NCBI RefSeq assembly: GCF_000772105.1
Contig: NZ_CP009355.1
Coordinates: 1,426,001 to 1,490,000 of the forward strand
Source: Vibrio tubiashii ATCC 19109
GTDB taxonomy: Bacteria > Pseudomonadota > Gammaproteobacteria > Enterobacterales > Vibrionaceae
Length of the DNA stretch: 64,000 nucleotides
Direction: 5' to 3'
The notes under the pieces are model-generated. The model was not told the DNA's origin. It saw only the letters and a program-made list of their open reading frames with translations, and did not search any database. Shown one piece after another: positions 59,486 to 64,000 of this stretch (positions are counted from its first letter, which is position 1; each line of letters opens with the position of its first letter). The position numbers and the translations under genes are program-made.

Positions 59486-60084
59486 TGTGTTGCTCCTTGC
59501 GAAGTATCATCAGTTACCTTAGATGAAACGTTAGCTAACTCGGTTGAGGTCGTTTTATCCGTGATGTCATAGAGGGTGTATGACAACGTCAGAGTGTGAA
59601 TAGAGTCTGGAATATCAGGCTCGATATAGAAAATCAGCGGCATTTCTGCTTTTCCATCGGCCTGCAAGGGCTGTTGATTAAAACAGAAACATTCAATTTT
59701 GTTGAAATAGGTAGCCCCTAGCCCAGGTGAGACCGATGGCACGGCTTGGCCGACAATATCTTTGGAAGACAAATTCTTAGCGTAGTAAGCGGTTTGAATC
59801 ACTTCACCGGGATGCACTTCCATCGAAGTTTGTGCAGGTACAAAAGACCATGGAATCCCTTGATTATTGTGCGCCATAAACTCTACGCGAATAAGACGTG
59901 ATGTGTCAGGAACCATACCTTGAGGTTGTAGCGCAGACTCTGTATTGGTTTTTCCGTTGATTCCTAAAGCTTCACACATCACGTCGTATAAAGGAACAAG
60001 AGCAAAACCAAAACCAAACATGGCAACAACCGCAGCGCAAAGCTTCAGCGTAAGCTTTCTATTGGATTTCGCTTGCCCGTCCAT
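59482..60084 (-). CDS. ctaG: Cytochrome c oxidase assembly protein CtaG/Cox11
   Basis: 200 residues from the ATG at 60084 (AAGGG upstream), 10 bp after coxA; an open frame to 60201 overlaps coxA. Single N-terminal helix (~14-33), then the copper domain with VPLYDVMCEALGINGKTN (first Cys) and the CFCFNQQPL copper motif. Delivers copper to the CuB site of subunit I. C-terminus is Thr/Ser-rich. Confidence 0.95.
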   Translation of the reverse strand: MDGQAKSNRKLTLKLCAAVVAMFGFGFALVPLYDVMCEALGINGKTNTESALQPQGMVPDTSRLIRVEFMAHNNQGIPWSFVPAQTSMEVHPGEVIQTAYYAKNLSSKDIVGQAVPSVSPGLGATYFNKIECFCFNQQPLQADGKAEMPLIFYIEPDIPDSIHTLTLSYTLYDITDKTTSTELANVSSKVTDDTSQGATQ

Positions 60085-60094
60085 AACAGAGCCC

Positions 60095-61759
60095 TTAGTC
60101 CACTTTCGGTGGCGTTGAGAAAGTATGATGAGGCGCAGGACTTGGCACCGTCCATTCCAGTCCTTCAGCACGATCCCAAGGTTTCGCCGAAGCCTTTTCA
60201 CCGCCTCTGATACATTTGATCACCAGCCACAAGAAGATTAACTGTGACAGGCCAAAGGCAAAGCCCCCAATTGAGACTATTTGGTTAACGTCGGCAAATT
60301 GAATCGCGTAGTCTGGGATACGCCTTGGCATACCCGCTAAGCCCAAAAAGTGCATCGGGAAGAAAAGCACATTGACTGAAATGATCGAACACCAGAAATG
60401 CCACAAACTCAATTTGTGGTCATACATGTTCCCCGTCCATTTAGGCAACCAATAGTACGCCGCCGCCATAATCGAGAACACGGCACCCGAGACCAACACA
60501 TAATGGAAATGAGCCACCACAAAATAGGTATCGTGGTACTGAAAATCAGCAGGCACAATCGCGAGCATCAGCCCTGAGAAACCGCCAATGGTAAACAAGA
60601 TGATAAACGCAATAGCGAACAACATCGGCGTTTCAAAGGTCATCGCCCCTCGCCACATGGTTGCTACCCAGTTAAACACCTTAACGCCCGTCGGCACCGC
60701 AATCAGCATGGTGCAATACATAAAGAAGAGTTCGGCGAATACCGGCATACCCGTGGTAAACATGTGGTGCGCCCAAACAAGGAAGGACAGAAGCGCGATA
60801 CTACAAGTTGCGTACACCATCGAGTGATAACCAAACAGCTTTTTGCCACTAAAGGCTGGAATAATCGCAGAGACAATACCGAAGGAAGGCAAGATCATTA
60901 TGTACACTTCAGGGTGACCGAAGAACCAGAAGATATGTTGGAACATCACGGGGTCACCGCCCCCTGCGGCATCAAAGAACGAGGTTCCAAAGTACTTATC
61001 GGTGAGCACCATGGTAACAGCCCCCGCAAGTACAGGCATCACGGCTATTAATAGGAACGCGGTGATTAGCCAAGTCCAAACAAACATTGGCATTTTGAAC
61101 CATGTCATTCCCGGTGCACGCATATTAACGATGGTGACGATCACATTGATTGCCCCCATGATCGAGCTGATCCCCATAATATGAACCGAGAAGACAAACA
61201 ACGCGGTACTGTCAGGTCCATAGGTCGTAGAGAGTGGCGCGTAGAAAGTCCAACCAAAGTCAGGACCCCCGCCTTCCGTAAATAGTGAAGCAATCAGAAT
61301 GGCAAAAGCGAAAGGGAGAATCCAAAAGCTAAGGTTGTTCATTCTAGGCAGAGCCATATCTGGCGCGCCGATCATCATTGGGATCATCCAGTTCGCGAGC
61401 CCAGTGAAGGCTGGCATCACTGCTCCAAACACCATGATTAAGCCATGAACGGTTGTCATTTGATTGAAAAACTGCGGCTCGACCAATTGCAAACCCGGCT
61501 GGAAAAGCTCCGCACGAATGATCATTGCCATCGCACCGCCGATTAAGAACATGCTAAAACTAAACCAAAGGTAAAGCGTCCCAATGTCTTTATGGTTCGT
61601 CGAGTAGAGCCAACGTGTAATTCCCTTAGCTGGACCATGGTGGTCATGATCATCTGCTTCAACAGCAATCGTGCTATTAGCGCGGCTGATATCGGCATCA
61701 GTAGCTGGCGCTGATTTGGTTTTATCTTCTACGATCGAATCAGGTTTGGACGTTTTCAT
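60095..61759 (-). CDS. coxA: Cytochrome c oxidase subunit I
   Basis: 554 residues, 12 helices plus an N-terminal polar extension of ~40 residues (TKSAPATDADISRAN...HDHHG). Heme a His in TVHGLIM; CuB/heme a3 motif FWFFGHPEVYIMILP with the GHPEV glutamate of A1-type oxidases; WAHHMFTTG; and HDTYFVVAHFHYVL with three His. Terminal oxidase core reducing O2 to water and pumping protons. Start overlaps the coxB stop by 4 bp. Confidence 0.98.
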   Translation of the reverse strand: MKTSKPDSIVEDKTKSAPATDADISRANSTIAVEADDHDHHGPAKGITRWLYSTNHKDIGTLYLWFSFSMFLIGGAMAMIIRAELFQPGLQLVEPQFFNQMTTVHGLIMVFGAVMPAFTGLANWMIPMMIGAPDMALPRMNNLSFWILPFAFAILIASLFTEGGGPDFGWTFYAPLSTTYGPDSTALFVFSVHIMGISSIMGAINVIVTIVNMRAPGMTWFKMPMFVWTWLITAFLLIAVMPVLAGAVTMVLTDKYFGTSFFDAAGGGDPVMFQHIFWFFGHPEVYIMILPSFGIVSAIIPAFSGKKLFGYHSMVYATCSIALLSFLVWAHHMFTTGMPVFAELFFMYCTMLIAVPTGVKVFNWVATMWRGAMTFETPMLFAIAFIILFTIGGFSGLMLAIVPADFQYHDTYFVVAHFHYVLVSGAVFSIMAAAYYWLPKWTGNMYDHKLSLWHFWCSIISVNVLFFPMHFLGLAGMPRRIPDYAIQFADVNQIVSIGGFAFGLSQLIFLWLVIKCIRGGEKASAKPWDRAEGLEWTVPSPAPHHTFSTPPKVD

Positions 61760-62910
61760 TGTCCCTCCTTAGACGCCTTAAGCTGGTTAACATCTGATGC
61801 TTGAACTAGATCACCCACACTATTGCCGAGACCATTTCGTTGGTACGTCACCACTGCCGCAATCTCTTTATCTGTCAGTTGGTTAGAGAATGCTTGCATC
61901 GCTGTACCCGAACGACCATTGACCACAATATCAATGTGCGAAGAGACATCGCCTGTTGCGACTTTACTGCCAGTAATGGCTGGGAATGCTCCCGGTATAC
62001 CGGCACCGTTCGCTTGGTGGCAAACAGCGCATCGATCGAGATACACTTTCTCACCAACACTCATTAACTCATCCAGAGACAAAGAGGCGGTAAGTGAGGC
62101 TGCAGCTTCTTGCTTCGCTTTCTCTAATTCAGCTTTCTTCGCAAGCAGCCAGGCGTCGTATTTCTCTTCTTCCATTGCATGAACAACAATGGGCATAAAG
62201 CCATGAGCTCGGCCACATAACTCGGCACATTGACCGCGGTAGACACCCGGTTTGTCTATTCGAGTCCAAGCCTCGTTAATAAATCCTGGGATGGTGTCTT
62301 TCTTCACCGCAAAGTCGGGCACCCACCAAGAGTGAATAACATCATCTGCCGTCATCAAAAAACGTACTTTACGATTGATCGGTAGCACCAGCGGATTATC
62401 TACTTCCAATAGATAATGCGCGCCCTTTTCCTCAATGCCATCAATCGCTTTTTGGCTAGTTGCGAGCAAACTAAAAAACTCGACGTCTTCACCGAAATAG
62501 CTGTAATGCCACTTCCATTGCGAACCCGTGATTTTGATTGTCAGATCAGATTGAGAAGTATCTTCCATCGCGACCAAGGTTTTGGTCGCCGGAATAGCCA
62601 TTAAGACGAGGATAATAATTGGAATAACCGTCCAGATAACTTCCACTTTAGTACTTTCATGGAAGTGCGCCGCCACCACACCTTTGGATTTGCGGTGATG
62701 ATACATGGAGTAAAACATCACCCCAAAGACCACAACAGCAATGGCGCAGCAGATGTAAAATATCAGCATATGAAGGTCATAAACCTGCTCACTGATATTG
62801 GTGACTCCCTGAGTCATGTTGTAGGCACTTTCTTCTGCGTGTGCAAAAGCAGTGACACAAATTAACAAAACACTACTCAATCGCCACAGTAACAACTGTA
62901 AACTTTTCAA
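61756..62910 (-). CDS. coxB: Cytochrome c oxidase subunit II with C-terminal cytochrome c domain
   Basis: 384 residues from a TTG at 62910 (AGGAGAGG 4-9 nt upstream; no ATG nearby). Signal peptide to AHA (~25), two helices, CuA domain (~110-240) with DDVIHSWWVPDF and CRGQCAELCGRAHGFM, a helical Ala/Lys linker, then a class I cytochrome c domain (~280-370) with CAVCH heme motif and MQAF as likely methionine ligand. The fusion suggests a caa3-type oxidase that accepts electrons through its own cytochrome c. First gene of the cluster. Confidence 0.95.
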   Translation of the reverse strand: MKSLQLLLWRLSSVLLICVTAFAHAEESAYNMTQGVTNISEQVYDLHMLIFYICCAIAVVVFGVMFYSMYHHRKSKGVVAAHFHESTKVEVIWTVIPIIILVLMAIPATKTLVAMEDTSQSDLTIKITGSQWKWHYSYFGEDVEFFSLLATSQKAIDGIEEKGAHYLLEVDNPLVLPINRKVRFLMTADDVIHSWWVPDFAVKKDTIPGFINEAWTRIDKPGVYRGQCAELCGRAHGFMPIVVHAMEEEKYDAWLLAKKAELEKAKQEAAASLTASLSLDELMSVGEKVYLDRCAVCHQANGAGIPGAFPAITGSKVATGDVSSHIDIVVNGRSGTAMQAFSNQLTDKEIAAVVTYQRNGLGNSVGDLVQASDVNQLKASKEGQ

Positions 62911-63254
62911 AAGACCTCTCCTCTGCCAGAGTCATCAACCGTGATGCTGGTACTTGTTCCTGCATGTCACCTGAGCCTGCAAGAAAGTACCAATCAGCCT
63001 TTGGACTTGGATAATTCCTTATAACCAGTAAATTTCATGTAATTTGTTATATTTATGTTAATAAACGTTAGTTGGCGTTTCTAAATTGTGCAAGAAAGTC
63101 CTATTAGAAATGGTGACTAGGCTGAGCATAGAAAGGTTTAGCGATTGCGCTCTCGCAAATGATAATCAATATCAATTAAAATCAAACTAAATTCAGGAAA
63201 TAACATAGACTTAAGTTAGATATCAACTTGAGACATGAAGAAGGTAAAAACATC
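62911..63254. promoter_or_regulatory. Divergent regulatory region coxB / phosphohexomutase
   Basis: 344 bp without a gene. On the coxB side an imperfect hairpin TGGTACTT...AAGTACCA (62948-62992) would lie in the coxB leader. On the mutase side a Fur-like box is described separately. The middle (63010-63080) is AT-rich and probably holds both promoters. Confidence 0.4.
63160..63174. promoter_or_regulatory. Near-consensus Fur box upstream of the phosphohexomutase gene
   Basis: TGATAAT-C-AATATCA matches the Fur 7-1-7 consensus TGATAAT-N-ATTATCA with one mismatch. It lies 81 bp before the mutase start codon. Confidence 0.5.
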
Positions 63255-64000
63255 ATGATGGAACAAGTGACGCGTTGGTTAGAGAAAGATCCTGACCCAC
63301 ATACAAGAGAAGAGCTTCAACACCTAATCGATGAAAAAGCATTTGATGAGTTAGACGATCGCTTTAGCCAACGTCTGGAATTTGGTACTGCTGGCCTACG
63401 AGGCAAAGTCGGTTGTGGTCCAAACCGAATGAACCGTTTAGTGATTCAAGAAACCGCGACGGGCCTTGGTCACTATCTTGTTCAACAAGTCAAAGATGCA
63501 AAAACACGCGGTGTTGTGATTGGTTATGATGGTCGTACAGATTCTAAGCAGTTTGCTCACGATACGGCTTCTGTTCTTACTTCTCTTGGGATTAAGGTGT
63601 TCCTAACCCACGCAGTAGCGGCAACACCAATTGTTGCATTTGGGGTAAAACACTTTGATGCAGCAGCGGCTGTTGTGGTTACAGCCAGCCACAATCCACC
63701 AGAATACAATGGCTTTAAAGTGTACTGGGAAAATGGCGCGCAAATCATCCCGCCACATGATTCAGGCATTGCAGGTGAGATTGACATTGCAGCGACCAAG
63801 CCAATACCACTTATGGCACTAGATGATGCCGAGAAGCATGGTTTACTCGTTTGGTTGAAAGAGGATTACTACGAAACTTACCGCCAAACGATGAATAACA
63901 ATCCACTCTTGGCTAACCATACTGCGCCTAACGATATCGCTATCGCATATACCGCTATGCATGGTGTAGGGGCAAACATGGCGCAAACCCTACTCAACGA
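63255..64000 (+). CDS. Phosphohexomutase (phosphoglucomutase/phosphomannomutase), 3' truncated by window
   Basis: First ~248 residues of an alpha-D-phosphohexomutase. Domain I has FGTAGLRGKVG (~42-52) and the phosphoserine loop VVTASHNPPEYNGFKVYW (~140-157, catalytic Ser144 or so), and the region EIDIAATKPI; domain II begins IAYTAMHGVGANMA. The FGTAGLRG and TASHNP forms fit the ~570-residue PgcA/PGM2-like branch. It interconverts glucose-1- and glucose-6-phosphate, or the mannose analogues. Start ATG at 63255 (AAGG upstream), followed by a second ATG. The frame is open to the window edge. Confidence 0.9.
   Translation, partial: MMEQVTRWLEKDPDPHTREELQHLIDEKAFDELDDRFSQRLEFGTAGLRGKVGCGPNRMNRLVIQETATGLGHYLVQQVKDAKTRGVVIGYDGRTDSKQFAHDTASVLTSLGIKVFLTHAVAATPIVAFGVKHFDAAAAVVVTASHNPPEYNGFKVYWENGAQIIPPHDSGIAGEIDIAATKPIPLMALDDAEKHGLLVWLKEDYYETYRQTMNNNPLLANHTAPNDIAIAYTAMHGVGANMAQTLLN

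Noticed and set aside
60085..60201. Upstream extension of ctaG
   Set aside because: Overlaps the coxA 3' end and would hide the membrane anchor; ATG at 60084 has AAGGG.
1..64000. Mobile elements, prophage, integron cassettes, tRNA or rRNA genes
   Set aside because: No transposase, integrase, attC-like or tRNA-like sequence was recognised; gene order and terminators look like stable chromosome.

Overview
The window reads as ordinary, gene-dense gamma-proteobacterial chromosome, most likely chromosome II of a Vibrio species. The reasons are a chitinase that matches Vibrio harveyi ChiA so closely that the catalytic glutamate falls at residue 315, a VCA0042-like PilZ protein, a LapD/LapB pair, nagB, aroG and tnaA of Vibrio type, and an SgrR-type regulator. 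I saw no rRNA, tRNA, insertion sequence, integrase or CRISPR array.

Layout. 1-2431: end of a LapD-like c-di-GMP receptor and a LapB-type type I secretion ATPase. 2515-6808: chitinase and tryptophanase (minus), the latter with a 33-codon TnaC-like leader. 7234-9979: a DUF2057 protein, a tandem HD/HD-GYP protein and a GNAT acetyltransferase. 10080-11550: copper-delivery operon (unknown membrane protein, SCO1, PCu(A)C), which should feed the cytochrome oxidase genes 45 kb away. 11642-14300: a 15-aa leader ORF, RsgA-type GTPase, SstT. 14352-18280: Sel1-repeat protein, nagB, a 57-aa protein, a PilZ protein, and an intergenic stretch that looks like an orphan transcript. 18304-21509: SDR dehydrogenase, LysR regulator, aldehyde dehydrogenase.

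21643-26424 is a tight five-gene operon (TlpA thioredoxin, DUF4266, DUF3570, ApbE-like, DsbD) that looks like an uncharacterised envelope redox or flavin system. Directly upstream on the same strand is a Tad/Flp pilus locus (26454-36699: flp, rcpC/cpaB, rcpA/cpaC, cpaD, tadZ, tadA, B, C, D, E, F, G) without a prepilin peptidase gene. It is preceded by a 1627-residue repeat lipoprotein and a divergent 670-residue lipoprotein with a Fur-like site between them.

43813-45931 holds an SgrR homologue and, divergent from it, a short transcription unit with a strong promoter, a 39-40 aa ORF behind an AGGAGG ribosome-binding site, and a terminator whose loop carries an anti-Shine-Dalgarno motif. The arrangement closely mirrors enteric sgrR/sgrS/sgrT. 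46159-49363: betaine-type ABC importer (SBP, permease, ATPase). 49430-50917: a small secreted protein and DAHP synthase AroG with a TyrR box upstream. 51224-54560: polar amino acid ABC importer. 54609-62910: a VanZ-like protein and the complete aa3/caa3 oxidase cluster (coxB, coxA, ctaG, coxC, DUF2909, SURF1, unknown, ctaA, ctaB). 63255-end: start of a phosphohexomutase gene preceded by a near-consensus Fur box.

The strongest leads for new biology are the sgrS-like unit, the DUF4266/DUF3570 redox operon, the leader ORFs of tnaA and rsgA, and the giant lipoprotein beside the Tad locus.
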